Of a stretch of DNA of 64,000 nt, positions 42,201 to 51,538 are shown piece by piece. Both the position numbers and the translations under genes were made by a program. Below the pieces are notes generated by a model. That model was not told the origin of the DNA and did no database searches. It saw nothing but the letters and a program-made list of their open reading frames with translations. How positions within the stretch are numbered: position 1 is the first letter of the stretch; each line of letters opens with the position of its first letter. The DNA comes from Chloroflexota bacterium (GTDB lineage: Bacteria; Chloroflexota; Dehalococcoidia; Bin125). The stretch covers positions 62,001-126,000 of the forward strand of contig JAPPJZ010000033.1 of assembly GCA_028874365.1 (NCBI GenBank). The letters run 5' to 3'.

Positions 42201-42240
42201 CTCGAAAATCGCGGTTCGGGTCTCAGACAGGAGCCAGTAG
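39220..42240 (+). CDS. Large secreted/membrane trypsin-like protein, active plus degenerate protease domains (intact paralogue)
   Basis: Signal peptide MRSVVSCACLLLVLGGLVFALATLF; ATWKVETLRGRGSAFHIGNGRFLTAHHVIDG, AVDLALLEVYD, GGNSGGPMFDACGEVLGVLWAG; degenerate second domain; C-terminal DKIFIVEYRSD module. Confidence 0.85.
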   Translation: MRSVVSCACLLLVLGGLVFALATLFRPSPAFAEEPPLRPAVLDAASTAAATRYPVSGLILTRLHDNGRLELCFKSERQEVLCPRQRFLNLDRVRRDRWITSSEFRWDVPIDPGFVIPPQATASIADPVAAGARCTPDFERMMAATWKVETLRGRGSAFHIGNGRFLTAHHVIDGVPPFVTLTHEELAMPAAVLGSDPAVDLALLEVYDRNLTAHLPTVNLRVPTQADLGEEVFLVGYPFGNALNVSFGGLITRVWEDEILTTAPAIGGNSGGPMFDACGEVLGVLWAGSARGSFSHSGHVLIDALAHLEPKWPALPENLPYGLDQLPDVLIWHFSTEPPPDHGCAGFDADLWVGIAGGRDIDFGIKLNGWLSNDCSRGRTRVMAFEGGSYGWDRTFGESCVFHFDPDDRAHRDIDPGRTEVVLHESDEPYGRARLVRLYGDGYCPGEFTHELVVDLDPPLDSGYNFEAALHRSGGIRHVSLSKGYATYGVTNEPRSPHARYRQRFRVPVNAELVRFHLSHRDQTWTADVRSPDSQGTRLTLSAKIMVLVEGASGDVRFCLQVDSGARLCTAETLAPGSLDENKWHELPAMRWLEDVPADQLDREYDLSARYSCQLSSTIGDQGWQLTTLTGTSVAIYVGNRQFLAGASVFSSALPWGVLSQRHVALPAVVVANDERNNLVLLEIVGHVEEEDLGAPVRLSQLSEDDEGRYVTMLRYPWGDADRFRVAPGQVKGVSGRSFSFSTASSDPLFVWTGTPVIDGCTHDVVGMMLGGGVLSAGPMVQSLQKLRSLRQMPELPTTGPMLQGSSALWPRPLYVGTEQPDFGGWICNVRESERYDVYYAIYLARSDDFELRQVVDGEQDRVRGCGWRDKIFIVEYRSDRVPDLICAAPNRPDHPLSDISVEFAAPEGVELLQIAELKREPCGDIEYDDAWEDRWTTDLFLSIRVTTDVDFDDIQVDYFDSEGRELDTYSRRGGDVDPDVLSWLVNVFEESNVSKIAVRVSDRSQ

Positions 42241-42244
42241 CCGC

Positions 42245-42436
42245 CTAGTCCTCCACCGAGATTGCGGCGCGGGGGCAGGTTCGGACGGCTCGGATGACGT
42301 TGGCTTCTTCTTCGGCGGGGACGGTGTCGACGAGGACGTGGGAGAGGTCATCGTCTCGGACTTCGAAGACGACTTCGGTGGCTTCCATGCACTTGGCGTG
42401 GCCTTCGCAGAGGCTCGTGTCGATCTTGACCTTCAT
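42245..42436 (-). CDS. P450-type single-cluster ferredoxin
   Basis: 63 aa; MKVKIDTSLCEGHAKCMEATEVVFEV...VIRAVRTCPRAAISVED; CxxHxxC...CP pattern typical of [3Fe-4S] P450 ferredoxins. Confidence 0.9.
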   Translation of the reverse strand: MKVKIDTSLCEGHAKCMEATEVVFEVRDDDLSHVLVDTVPAEEEANVIRAVRTCPRAAISVED

Positions 42437-42481
42437 CTCGTCCTGCCCATCCTCTGGTTGCTCTGGATTGCTGGGGCCAGT

Positions 42482-43501
42482 CTACCGAAATCGTGGGATC
42501 ACCTCCTGAGCGAAGAGCTCGATGCTGCGGCGGGCGAGATCGCGGGAGGCGCCGGGCGGCACCGGTGAAGTGATGATGTGGTCGGCGGGGATCCAGTCGA
42601 GCGTGCGCTCGATGGCGGCGGCGACCTCGTCGGGCGTGCCGGCGACGAAGCGGGCGCGGAGATCCTCGTCGGTGTGGTGCAGGAACTGTCCGAGCGGGTC
42701 CTGCTCGCCCAGGTCGGAGGCGTCGTTGTACCACTTGCCATAGGTGTCGCGAAGGTAGCGCTGGTGCGGCTTGAGCTCTTCCCAGAGCGCTTCCGGATCG
42801 TCTGAGACGTAGCCGCCGGCGGAGAGCAGGACCTCGAAGTCGGCGGGGTCGTCGCCCTGTTCGCGGAGGGCGTCGGCCCAGGCGTCGTAGACCGGGCGGT
42901 CGGCGACGATCATCAGGTTGGCGCGGAAGCGCGCGGCGCGACGAGCCGCAGCCTCGGAGCGCGCGCCGACCCAGAGCGGGAAGGGTTGCTGGATCGGCGG
43001 CGGCGTGACCTGGACGTTCTTGACCTGGTAGTGGCGGCCGTCGAGGGTGACGGATTCGCCGGCCAGGGTGCGAGTGATGATCTCGAGTGATTCGTCCATG
43101 ATGCTCGCCCGGTGGCGTCGGTTGACGCCGAAGCCGTCGAACTCCTCGACCTTGTAGCCGAGTCCAACGCCGAGGTCGAGCCGGCCGTTGGAGAGGATGT
43201 CGACGGTGGAGGCGTCCTCGGCGACGCGGATCGCGTTGTGCAGCGGGAGCAGCAGGACCCAGGTGCCGATCCGTACGCGCGTGGTCAGGCGGGCAATGGC
43301 GGCGGCGATGGGCAGGACGGATGGCGTGTAGCCGTCGTCGATGAAGTGGTGCTCGGTGATCCAGATGTGGTCGTAGCCGAGTTGCTCGGCGTAGACGATC
43401 TCATCGAGGATTTCGTCGTAGAACTGCGCCCAGGGCTTGCGCCACTGGGGCGGATTGCGAAAGTCGTAGATCAGGCCGAACTTCGGTTGGCGTGTGGGCA
43501 T
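42482..43501 (-). CDS. LLM-class flavin-dependent oxidoreductase (luciferase-like)
   Basis: LGYDHIWITEHHFIDDGYTPSVLPIAAAIARLTTRVRIGTWVLLLPLHNAIRVAEDASTVDILSNGRLDLGVGLGY. Confidence 0.93.
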   Translation of the reverse strand: MPTRQPKFGLIYDFRNPPQWRKPWAQFYDEILDEIVYAEQLGYDHIWITEHHFIDDGYTPSVLPIAAAIARLTTRVRIGTWVLLLPLHNAIRVAEDASTVDILSNGRLDLGVGLGYKVEEFDGFGVNRRHRASIMDESLEIITRTLAGESVTLDGRHYQVKNVQVTPPPIQQPFPLWVGARSEAAARRAARFRANLMIVADRPVYDAWADALREQGDDPADFEVLLSAGGYVSDDPEALWEELKPHQRYLRDTYGKWYNDASDLGEQDPLGQFLHHTDEDLRARFVAGTPDEVAAAIERTLDWIPADHIITSPVPPGASRDLARRSIELFAQEVIPRFR

Positions 43502-44421
43502 CAGTAGAGGCCGATCCGTCCGCCGAGCGGAATGTCGAGTAGTTCCGAGCGCGGGGCGACGTGGTTGAGTTCGTTCTTGACGGGCGCGAGCGCGTCGGGG
43601 CCGGTCATGTCGTGAGTCATGGGCGGCATCCAGTCGTCGTGATGGCCGAGCACGATGCGCGGGGCGCGAAGCATGTCGGACATGCGGCCGACGAACTGCG
43701 CGAGCGAGCCCTGGATTGGTTCGCCGTCGATGTTGGGTCGACCGGCCATGGCGACGATCGCGACATCGGGGCGCATGTTCTGGACGACGCCGGTCCAGCA
43801 GCCTGAGGTGTCGTGGTAGAAGATTGCGCCGTAGGGCGTGTCGATCAGGTAAGCCAGCGCGCCGCCGGTGTCGTTCGAGCCGAGGCAGGTCGCCATGTGA
43901 TCGATCATCTGCGTCTGGGCCTCCGCGCCGAGGTCCTGCGATCGTTCCCCGAGGGAGCCGCCGATGTCGATGGTGCGCCGACCTCCCCAGCGCTCTTCCT
44001 CGGTCAGACCGTACTGGCCGAGCACCACCTTGCCTGGGTCCCATGAGCCCTGCGTCCAGATACAGGAGTGCAGGCTGGGGAAGACCTCGACGGTGATGTC
44101 GCTGGAGATGCGGTGACGCTCGCCGCCCTGCGAGCGGAGCAGCTGGCCCTCGGGAATGCCGGCGTCGATCAGGACGCGGGCGGACTCGTTGGAGCCGATC
44201 ACCGGCGCTCCGGTGTTGGCGGCGATCACCTCGGCTCCGGCGATGTGGTCGAAGTGGGAATGTCCGACGAGGACGGCGTCGGCACGGGAGATATCGGCGG
44301 CGGTCAGGCCGACGTCGGGCGCTGACGGCACGCGGTCGATGTAGGCGTCGAGCATGATCACGGTGTCGTCGACCTGCAGGCGGAAGGTCGCGCAGCCGAG
44401 CCAGTCGAGAGTGACGGTCAT
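43501..44421 (-). CDS. MBL-fold metallohydrolase
   Basis: LDWLGCATFRLQVDDTVIMLDAYIDR, VGHSHFDHIAGAEVIAA (HxHxDH-like), terminal catalytic-like residues. Confidence 0.88.
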   Translation of the reverse strand: MTVTLDWLGCATFRLQVDDTVIMLDAYIDRVPSAPDVGLTAADISRADAVLVGHSHFDHIAGAEVIAANTGAPVIGSNESARVLIDAGIPEGQLLRSQGGERHRISSDITVEVFPSLHSCIWTQGSWDPGKVVLGQYGLTEEERWGGRRTIDIGGSLGERSQDLGAEAQTQMIDHMATCLGSNDTGGALAYLIDTPYGAIFYHDTSGCWTGVVQNMRPDVAIVAMAGRPNIDGEPIQGSLAQFVGRMSDMLRAPRIVLGHHDDWMPPMTHDMTGPDALAPVKNELNHVAPRSELLDIPLGGRIGLY

Positions 44422-44426
44422 GAGGG

Positions 44427-44449
44427 CCTCCGATGGTTGTGGTCGGAGG
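44427..44449 (-). promoter_or_regulatory. Hairpin sequestering the Shine-Dalgarno of the MBL-fold gene
   Basis: Minus strand CCTCCGA-CCACAACCA-TCGGAGG followed by CCCTC-ATG: GGAGG lies in the 3' arm 5 nt before the start codon. Confidence 0.6.
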
Positions 44450-44463
44450 CTAGTGGGTAGGGT

Positions 44464-44823
44464 TCAGTAGAGGGGAAGCGGTTCCAGCGAGACGAAGCGC
44501 TGCGCTACAGGATCTGGTGCCAACGCTAGGCCGATGAGGGTGTACTCGCCGAGTAGCAACGGCTCGTTGTCGTCACCGAATGCAACGATGGTGATGCCGC
44601 TGCGGCCATCGATAGTCACGCTGGCGTGCCCGATGCTCATCTCCTGCCGCCTGCCGTCGGCTAGTTGGAAGGGTCGAGTTCCGATCCGCTCAACGGCGAG
44701 TTCTCGCAGGAGAGCAGACGGCGCAATCGTAAAGAAGACGCCGGTGTTGACGGTCGCCTCGATACCCTGTGATCGCAGCGAGTTGAAGTCGGCGATTTCG
44801 ATTGGGTAGGTGAAGGTTTCCAC
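44464..44823 (-). CDS. Retropepsin-like (clan AA) aspartic protease homologue with NTG instead of DTG
   Basis: GIEATVNTGVFFTIAPSALLRELAVERIGTRPFQLADGRRQEMSIGHASVTIDGR; clear paralogue of 44989-45345. Confidence 0.7.
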   Translation of the reverse strand: METFTYPIEIADFNSLRSQGIEATVNTGVFFTIAPSALLRELAVERIGTRPFQLADGRRQEMSIGHASVTIDGRSGITIVAFGDDNEPLLLGEYTLIGLALAPDPVAQRFVSLEPLPLY

Positions 44824-44885
44824 ACTAGAAGGCTATCGAGGACAAGGAAGAGCTTGAGCGGTTCTTGGCCCTTAGGTGAGGAGAC

Positions 44886-44912
44886 GTGACATCAGTGACA
44901 TCAGTGACATCA
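44886..44912 (+). repeat. 9-bp tandem repeat x3 (GTGACATCA)
   Basis: gtgacatca gtgacatca gtgacatca, directly at the stop of the MBL remnant. Confidence 0.85.
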
Positions 44913-44948
44913 GATCGCGCAACCGAGCGAGTCGAGGGTAACGGTCAT
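44910..44948 (-). pseudogene. Remnant of a duplicated MBL-fold gene start (MTVTLDSLGCAI*)
   Basis: Matches MTVTLDWLGCAT of the intact gene at 44421 and carries the same upstream hairpin/RBS. Confidence 0.65.
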
Positions 44949-44953
44949 GAGTG

Positions 44954-44976
44954 CCTCCGATGGTTGTGATCGGAGG
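44954..44976 (-). promoter_or_regulatory. Second copy of the SD-sequestering hairpin, before the MBL remnant
   Basis: Minus strand CCTCCGAT-CACAACC-ATCGGAGG followed by CACTC-ATG. Confidence 0.6.
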
Positions 44977-44988
44977 GTGGGGGTCTGA

Positions 44989-45345
44989 TCAAGCAGGCAA
45001 GAGATCGACTGAGACGAGGCGTTTGTTCACGGGATCTGCAGCAAGAGCGAATGTCTCAAGCGCGACTGCGCCGAGAAGGGTCATGCCCTGGTCGCCTCCG
45101 AATAGCACGATCGTGATGAGGCGCTCATCACCGAGCGTCATCCAGACTTGACCGAAGTCCATCTGAGCTCTTGATCCATCTGCAAGAGTCCATTGGCGGG
45201 TACCGATCGGCTCAACGCCTAGCTCGTGAAGGACGTAGCCCGGAACCACCGAATAGATGGCTCCGGTGTCCACAACGGCATCAAGTTGAACAGACCGCTG
45301 ATCGTGTAGGTCGCTAATGGTGATTCGCTGTTGGAACATGCCCAT
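44989..45345 (-). CDS. Retropepsin-like (clan AA) aspartic protease
   Basis: LDAVVDTGAIYSVVPGYVLHELGVEPIGTRQWTLADGSRAQMDFGQVWMTLGDERLITIVLFG; DTG motif present. Confidence 0.78.
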   Translation of the reverse strand: MGMFQQRITISDLHDQRSVQLDAVVDTGAIYSVVPGYVLHELGVEPIGTRQWTLADGSRAQMDFGQVWMTLGDERLITIVLFGGDQGMTLLGAVALETFALAADPVNKRLVSVDLLPA

Positions 45346-45352
45346 GTCGGCC

Positions 45353-46615
<1,263 letters not shown>

Positions 46616-46636
46616 GGCCAGGTTCCTACTATGTTG

Positions 46637-47590
46637 CTATCGGGCTCCGATTGACATGCCGGCCAACAACTCGCGGGCGGCGTCACGATCCTTGCCGATC
46701 TGCTCGACCAGCGCGTCCACGCCATCGAACTTCCGCTCGCCGCGCAGCCGCTCCACGAACTCTACCCGCAGGTCCTGGCCGTAGATGTCGTCGTCGAAGT
46801 CGATGATGTGGCACTCGATTGACAATCCGCCGCCGTCGTCGAACGTCGGCCGCACGCCGATGTTCGTCACCGAGGGCGTCGGTCCGGAGTCGAGATGCGC
46901 AATCGTCGCGTAGACGCCGGGCGCCGGGATTGCCCGGTCGTTGCCGACCGCGACGTTGGCGGTGGCGAACCCAATCGACCGTCCGCGCTTGAATCCGACG
47001 ATCACCGGTCCGTGCAACGAGAAACGGCGGCCCAGCAAATCTGCGACGTGAGAGACGTTGCCCTCAGCCAGCGAGTCGCGAATCTGCGTCGAAGAGACCT
47101 TGTCGGTCGAGTCGTTGGTGAGCAGCTCGATCACCTCGACCTCGAAGCCGAGTTCCCGACCGAGCGCTGACAATGTTTCGGGATCGCCGCCTCGCTGTCG
47201 TCCCAGCGCAAAATCTTCGCCGATGATCAGGCGCGCGAGCTGAAACTCCTCGACCAGCATGCGGACGAAATCGCCCGCGTCGGTGAGCGAGAACTCGGAA
47301 GTGAAGGAGACGGTGGCGACGGCGTCGAGCCCGGTCTGCATGATCAGCGAGAGCCGATCTTCCAGCGAGGTGACGTATTCCGTCGTCAGATCGGGCCGGA
47401 GCACCTGTTTCGGGTGAGGGTGGAAGGTGATCGCCGCCGCGGCGAGCCCGTGCCGCCTGGCGCTCTCGGCGACGTGCTTGAGCACCGCCTGGTGGCCTCG
47501 GTGGACCCCGTCGAACACACCGATCGTCAGGGCTGTCGGTCGGCCGGTAGCGGCTCGGCGCAGTTCCTCGCGGGCGAGATCGGTGACCAC
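46637..47590 (-). CDS. ribF: Bifunctional riboflavin kinase/FAD synthetase
   Basis: LTIGVFDGVHRGHQAVLKHV, LIIGEDFALGRQRGGD, GRSIGFATANVAV, VTNIGVRPTFD. Confidence 0.95.
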   Translation of the reverse strand: MVTDLAREELRRAATGRPTALTIGVFDGVHRGHQAVLKHVAESARRHGLAAAAITFHPHPKQVLRPDLTTEYVTSLEDRLSLIMQTGLDAVATVSFTSEFSLTDAGDFVRMLVEEFQLARLIIGEDFALGRQRGGDPETLSALGRELGFEVEVIELLTNDSTDKVSSTQIRDSLAEGNVSHVADLLGRRFSLHGPVIVGFKRGRSIGFATANVAVGNDRAIPAPGVYATIAHLDSGPTPSVTNIGVRPTFDDGGGLSIECHIIDFDDDIYGQDLRVEFVERLRGERKFDGVDALVEQIGKDRDAARELLAGMSIGAR

Positions 47591-47666
47591 CGGCTCGGGC
47601 CTTCCGCAGTCTCTGTGGACAACTGGACGAAGACTCAGCGTACCAGCAGGCGGGAGCCGGACTGGT

Positions 47667-48470
47667 CTATTCGTCCAATGACGAAGCGTCTGCCGCAGCC
47701 CAGGCGGTCTGAGGGGCGTCGGGCAGTTCCGTGATCAGGATGTCGGAGAAATCCTCGTCCTGCTGAATCTCGATCGCGAGCGACTTGTGCAGCTCGAGCA
47801 CGGCCATGAACGAGACGATCAGCTCCAGCCGCGACTCGGCGCTGGCGATCCAGTCGCGGAACGAGACGACGTGCCCGCTCATCAGGCGGGCACGAAGATC
47901 GATCACACGGTCTCGGACCGTGATCCGCTGTCGCTCGATCGCCGCGTCATGGGCGATCTCCGCCTGTGCCTCACGCTCGGCGGCGCGATCGAGCGCCTCC
48001 TGCGCAATTCGTGCGAGCGCCTCGAGCGTGACGTTGTCGGACATGCCCAGCGGCAGCGTCTGTTCGATCGGAGGCGCCGCGATCGGCGTGTAGGAACGGA
48101 GCCGCTCACGGTCGCGGTCGCCGAGCTGCGCGATGCCGTCGCGGTATCGCTTGTACGCCTGCGCCATCGCCACCAGCTCAGCGGCGTTATCGTCAAGCTG
48201 CTCACCGTCGGCAGGATCCTCGGTGGGCGGGAGCAACTGCCTCGCTTTGAGCAACACCAACCGCCCGCCGATGCTGATGAACGCTGCCAACGCGTCGGCC
48301 TGGTCGGATGTCAGTTCGCCGTCCGGCGCAGTCATCGCCGAGACCTGCGCCAGGTACTGGTCGGCGACCTGCGCCAGCGAGAGTTCGGAGATGTCAAGCT
48401 TGCGCGACTCGATCAGTTCGAGCAGTAGGTCAAGCGGACCTTCGTACGACGGCAGATGTAGCTGGACCAT
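47667..48470 (-). CDS. scpA: Segregation and condensation protein A
   Basis: MVQLHLPSYEGPLDLLLELIESRKLDISELSLAQVADQYL...AFISIGGRLVLLKARQLLP. Confidence 0.93.
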   Translation of the reverse strand: MVQLHLPSYEGPLDLLLELIESRKLDISELSLAQVADQYLAQVSAMTAPDGELTSDQADALAAFISIGGRLVLLKARQLLPPTEDPADGEQLDDNAAELVAMAQAYKRYRDGIAQLGDRDRERLRSYTPIAAPPIEQTLPLGMSDNVTLEALARIAQEALDRAAEREAQAEIAHDAAIERQRITVRDRVIDLRARLMSGHVVSFRDWIASAESRLELIVSFMAVLELHKSLAIEIQQDEDFSDILITELPDAPQTAWAAADASSLDE

Positions 48471-48494
48471 GCGCCACCCTCTATTGGCGGGAGG

Positions 48495-50957
48495 TCAGTT
48501 GGCGACGAAGTTGAGTAGCTTGTCGGGCACCCAGATCACTCGGCGCAGGGTCTTGCCTTCAAGCTGGTCGGTCACCCGCGAAGAAGCGCGCGCTGCCGAC
48601 TCGGCATCCTCCTGCGACGATCCCGGCGACAGGTCCAACTTCTCGCGCAGTCGGCCGTTGACCTGTACGACCACGGTGACCGTCTCAGCCTGGGCCAGCG
48701 ACTCGTCATATGCCGGCCACGGCTGGTCGTGTACGGAGCCTGAGCTGCCGATCCGGTGCCAGAGCTCCTCGCAGATGTGCGGCGCCGACGGCGCCAGGCA
48801 GAGGATCAGCGATTCAATCGCCTCGCGCCAGGCGTCGCCATCGACCGGCCCCTGCTCGCGGATGCTTTGCAGCTCGTTGGTGAACTCCATCATCGCGGCG
48901 ATCATGGTGTTGAAACGGAAGCGCTCGATGTCCTGTGAGACCTTGCCGATCATCGCGTGCGTCGCACGACGAATGGCATCGCCCGAGCCGCCGCCGGTCT
49001 GGACATGGCCGAGAACCAGGTTCCAGACGCGGTTGAGCCAGCGCCACTGACCGGAGATGCCGCTGTCGTCCCAGTCGCCGCCAGCCTCCCACGGTCCCAG
49101 GAACATCAGGTACAGGCGCACCGTGTCGGCGCCGTAGCGTCCGACCCATTCGTCGGGGTTGACCACGTTGCCGCGCGACTTCGACATTTTGTGGCCGTCT
49201 TTGGTGATCGTGCCCTGGTTGAACAGCCGCGCGAACGGCTCGTCGATCTCGAGGATGCCCATGTCGCGCGCGGCCTTGGCGAAGAAACGGGCGTAGAACA
49301 GGTGCATCACGGCGTGCTCGGCGCCGCCGGTGTAGGTATCGATCGGCAGCCACTGTCGGGCCAGCTCGGCGTCGATCGGCGCGTAGTGATTGTGCGGATC
49401 GACGTAGCGGTACATGTACCAGTTGGAGCACATGAACGTGTCCATCGTGTCGGTCTCGCGACGCGCCGCCTCGTTGCACTCGGGGCAATCGACGTTGACG
49501 AACCCGTCGTGCCGCTCCAGCGGCGAGGCGCCGGTCGGCAGGAATTCGGCATCGTCGGGCAGTAAGACCGGCAACTCGTCCTCGGGCACCGGGACGATCC
49601 CACAGGACTCGCAGTAGACCATTGGAATCGGCGCGCCCCAGTAGCGCTGTCGCGAGATCAGCCAGTCGCGCAGGCGGTAGGACACCGTCCGTCCACCGAG
49701 GTCCATCTCGTCCAAGGCATCGGCGACGGCCAGCTTGCCGTCCTGCCAGTCGGTGCCGTCGAAGCGTCCCGAGTTCACCATCACACCCGGACCGACGTAT
49801 GCCTCTTCCAGGTCGTTGCCGTCCCAGTCAGGCGGGGCGATGACGACCGGGATCGGAATGCCTCGCTCGGAAGCGAAGGCGAAGTCGCGCTCGTCGTGCG
49901 CGGGCACGCCCATCACAGCGCCCGTCCCGTAGCTGAGCAAGACGTAGTCGGCGATCCAGATCTGGATGTCGTCGCCGGTGAAGGGATGCGTCGTGTAGGC
50001 CCCGGTGAAGACGCCCGTCTTCTCCCGAGTCGTCGACTGCCGCTCGATCTCGTTCTGCCGACGCGCCTGTTCGACGTAGGCCTCGACATCGGCGCGGCAC
50101 TCGTCGGTGGTCAGCTCGGCGACCAGCGGATGCTCGGGCGCAAGCACCATGAACGTGCAGCCGAACAGCGTGTCGGGACGGGTCGTGAAGACCGTGATCC
50201 GGTCTTCGCCGTTGACCTCTCGTCCCAGCGGGAACGAGATTTCCGCGCCCTCAGAGCGGCCAATCCAGTTGCGCTGCATCAGCTTGATCGGCTCTGGCCA
50301 GTCGATCCCGTCGAACTCAAGCAGCTCGTCGGCGTAGTCGGTGATCCGGAACATCCACTGTTCCATCTGCTTCGCCTCGACGATCGACTCGCAGCGTTCG
50401 CAGACGCCGATGCCGTCGTCGTTGCGGTTGACCTGCTCGTTGGCCAGGATCGTGACGCAGCCGGGACAGTAGTTGCAGTCCGCCGGCCCGCGGTATGCGA
50501 GACCGTGCTGGTACAGCTTGAGGAACCACCACTGGGTCCAGCGGTAGTACTCCGGGTCGGAGGTGGAGAACTCGCGGTTCCAGTCGAACGAGGCGCCCAT
50601 GGTCTTGAGTTGGCGCGTCATGTTCTCGACGTTGGCGTAGGTCCACTTCTTGGGATGCGTGTTGTTGCTGATTGCGGCGTTCTCGGCCGGCAGACCGAAG
50701 GCGTCGAAGCCCAGCGGAAAGAGCACGTTCTCGCCCTGCATCCGATGCCAGCGAGCCGCCACATCCGACGGCGCCATGGCGTACCAATGGCCGATGTGCA
50801 GGTCGCCGCTCGTGTAAGGCAGCATCGTCAGGAAGTAGTAGGGCGGTCGCGGGTCATCGTCATCGACTCGGTAGAGTCCGTCGATCTCCCAGCGCTCGCG
50901 CCAGCGCGGCTCAATCTCGGACGGGTCGTAGGCGGGAATCTGCGTCGCTGTGGTCAT
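48495..50957 (-). CDS. leuS: Leucyl-tRNA synthetase
   Basis: MLPYTSGDLHIGHWYAM, MGASFDWNREFSTSDPEYYRWTQW, KMSKSRGNVVNPDEWVGRYGADTVRLYLMFLGP. Confidence 0.97.
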   Translation of the reverse strand: MTTATQIPAYDPSEIEPRWRERWEIDGLYRVDDDDPRPPYYFLTMLPYTSGDLHIGHWYAMAPSDVAARWHRMQGENVLFPLGFDAFGLPAENAAISNNTHPKKWTYANVENMTRQLKTMGASFDWNREFSTSDPEYYRWTQWWFLKLYQHGLAYRGPADCNYCPGCVTILANEQVNRNDDGIGVCERCESIVEAKQMEQWMFRITDYADELLEFDGIDWPEPIKLMQRNWIGRSEGAEISFPLGREVNGEDRITVFTTRPDTLFGCTFMVLAPEHPLVAELTTDECRADVEAYVEQARRQNEIERQSTTREKTGVFTGAYTTHPFTGDDIQIWIADYVLLSYGTGAVMGVPAHDERDFAFASERGIPIPVVIAPPDWDGNDLEEAYVGPGVMVNSGRFDGTDWQDGKLAVADALDEMDLGGRTVSYRLRDWLISRQRYWGAPIPMVYCESCGIVPVPEDELPVLLPDDAEFLPTGASPLERHDGFVNVDCPECNEAARRETDTMDTFMCSNWYMYRYVDPHNHYAPIDAELARQWLPIDTYTGGAEHAVMHLFYARFFAKAARDMGILEIDEPFARLFNQGTITKDGHKMSKSRGNVVNPDEWVGRYGADTVRLYLMFLGPWEAGGDWDDSGISGQWRWLNRVWNLVLGHVQTGGGSGDAIRRATHAMIGKVSQDIERFRFNTMIAAMMEFTNELQSIREQGPVDGDAWREAIESLILCLAPSAPHICEELWHRIGSSGSVHDQPWPAYDESLAQAETVTVVVQVNGRLREKLDLSPGSSQEDAESAARASSRVTDQLEGKTLRRVIWVPDKLLNFVAN

Positions 50958-51028
50958 AGCCGCAGATTACACGGGGGTATCTTGTGATCTGAGCCACAAG
51001 TACACGCGAAGAACAGGAATTTGGCCCT

Positions 51029-51526
51029 ATGACCGACGGACCGCTGGTTGGTGTGATGATGGGTTCGCATTCGGACTGGGACACGATCAAGAACACCGCC
51101 TCAACGCTGGAGTCGCTGGGCATCTCCTGGGAAGCCCGCGTGCTCTCGGCCCACCGAACGCCCGACGAAACGGCCGACTACGCGGCCGAAGCCCAGGGTC
51201 GCGGGATCAAGGTGATCATCGCCGCGGCCGGCGGCGCGGCGGCGCTGCCCGGAGCGGTCGCGGCCAAGACGCCGATTCCGGTGATCGGCGTGCCGGTCAA
51301 GGGCTGGGCCACCGACGGTCTCGACTCCCTGCTTTCGATGGCCCAGATGCCGCGCGGAGTCCCCGTTGCGACGGTCGCGATCGGCCGCACAGGCGCCGTC
51401 AATGCCGCGTTGCTGGCCGGACGCATCCTCGCGCTCTCCGATCCGGAGATCGCGGACGCCGTCAACCGCGACCGTGAACAGCGAGCCGCCGAGCAGCTCA
51501 GCCAACCGCATCCGACGCTGGACTGA
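51029..51526 (+). CDS. purE: N5-carboxyaminoimidazole ribonucleotide mutase
   Basis: VGVMMGSHSDWDTIKNTASTLESLGISWEARVLSAHRTPDET...GGAAALPGAVAA. Confidence 0.96.
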   Translation: MTDGPLVGVMMGSHSDWDTIKNTASTLESLGISWEARVLSAHRTPDETADYAAEAQGRGIKVIIAAAGGAAALPGAVAAKTPIPVIGVPVKGWATDGLDSLLSMAQMPRGVPVATVAIGRTGAVNAALLAGRILALSDPEIADAVNRDREQRAAEQLSQPHPTLD

Positions 51527-51538
51527 ACCCCGAGGCCG

